From Daphnia carinata (lineage: Eukaryota; Arthropoda; Branchiopoda; Diplostraca; Daphniidae): a stretch of 64,000 nt of DNA. How positions within the stretch are numbered: position 1 is the first letter of the stretch; every line of letters begins with the position of its first letter. Shown in pieces: positions 63,634 through 64,000 of this stretch. Location of the stretch: positions 6,975,534-7,039,533 of the forward strand of contig NC_081331.1 of assembly GCF_022539665.2 (NCBI RefSeq), given 5' to 3'. A program made the position numbers and the translations under genes. The notes beneath the pieces are model-generated. The model worked only from the letters and a program-made list of their open reading frames with translations. It did not search any database and was not told where the DNA came from.

Positions 63634-63654
63634 GGGGGGTGGGGGGAGAAGGGG
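63634..63654 (+). repeat. G-rich segment, possible quadruplex
   Basis: G6-T-G6-AGAA-G4. There are three long G tracts close together; a quadruplex would need one tract to be split, so this is only a possibility. Confidence 0.4.
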
Positions 63655-64000
63655 AAAACGCGTGCTACCCTTTCAGGTGTTTCATCTGTCGATCCAGTTT
63701 CTCAATGACCCGTGGGCCACATTTGAAGGTTGCCGTCTGTTTCTTTATCGCGCCCTTGATTCTCCTGTCAGGCCCAGTGCTTTTCCTTGTCCATAACGCC
63801 ATTCACGAAAGATTTCGATTTCGTGTTTTTTTTAGGGGGGTTTCATTTCCCTTTTTTTTCTCCCTCCCTATTTCCGGTCCTTCGCCTTGGCGTCATACGT
63901 TTCCGCAGCCGAGAGAACAAAGGCAGATCGCCCTTGTAAGCCGTTTGTGACATCTGCTACTGTCTTTAGACGAATCTGTTTCCCAGCAGATAGTGTACTA

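Larger units (their letters stand above)
57569..64000 (+). other. long downstream intron to window edge
   Basis: Begins GTAAGT, and no downstream coding exon is convincing. The features visible are a (TGA)n tract (61450-61468), a (TCC)n pyrimidine tract (61923-61948), the T-rich stretch around 62430-62460 and a G-rich segment (63634-63654). A peptide-like stretch after an acceptor-like TTTCAG at 61986 reads well only in phase 0, which does not fit the phase-1 exit of exon C or the common exon. Confidence 0.45.

Overview
This window reads as arthropod nuclear DNA. A small crustacean such as a Daphnia-like water flea is my guess from overall texture: moderate GC, compact genes, GT-AG introns, very many A/T homopolymer runs, and core promoters of the arthropod TCAGTY initiator type. 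There is no bacterial operon, phage, plasmid, CRISPR array, rRNA or convincing tRNA. Most open frames in the window are chance frames in low-complexity intergenic or intronic DNA.

Left end (1-8 kb): one large gene on the minus strand with a single 3.8-kb coding block (2035-5811, 1258 codons). Its protein has a basic, coiled-coil N-terminus, a long disordered middle, two consecutive RRM-like or Gag-knuckle-like alpha/beta modules (about residues 724-876) and a cysteine-rich C-terminal tail. A DPE-type core promoter sits at 7932, with a perfect initiator and a GGACG element at exactly +28 to +32. The gene runs leftward, and 1-2034 is probably its 3' UTR and flank.

Middle (8-40 kb): a gene-poor stretch lying between two divergently transcribed genes. 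It holds microsatellites and scattered motifs resembling sites for known arthropod regulators: CTCF-like AGATGGCGCT/TAGGTGGC sites at about 8.2, 20.6, 36.9 and 39.9 kb; YY1/Pho-like ATGGCGGC sites at 14.5, 29.7, 36.9, 37.5 and 41.0 kb; and a GTCACGTGAC E-box at 34.29 kb. The densest group is at 36.42-36.92 kb. One short coding-like frame (23718-24005, minus) stands out, but its start is unresolved.

Right end (40-64 kb): the 5' half of a plus-strand gene whose remaining exons lie beyond the window. A common exon (52731-54822, 697 codons plus one base) encodes a disordered, Ser/Pro/Glu-rich protein with an eight-proline run, seven short tyrosine motifs and an ITAM-like YENL-x9-YANI pair. Two alternative ATG-bearing first exons, at 44724-45086 (acidic, 121 aa) and 50815-50901 (basic, 29 aa), both end in phase 0 and fit its phase-0 acceptor. 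A third, at 57433-57568, ends in phase 1 exactly like the common exon, so it can replace the whole 697-aa segment from an internal promoter at 57229. The picture is a multi-promoter scaffold or signalling gene with interchangeable N-termini. I could not name either gene's family with confidence.
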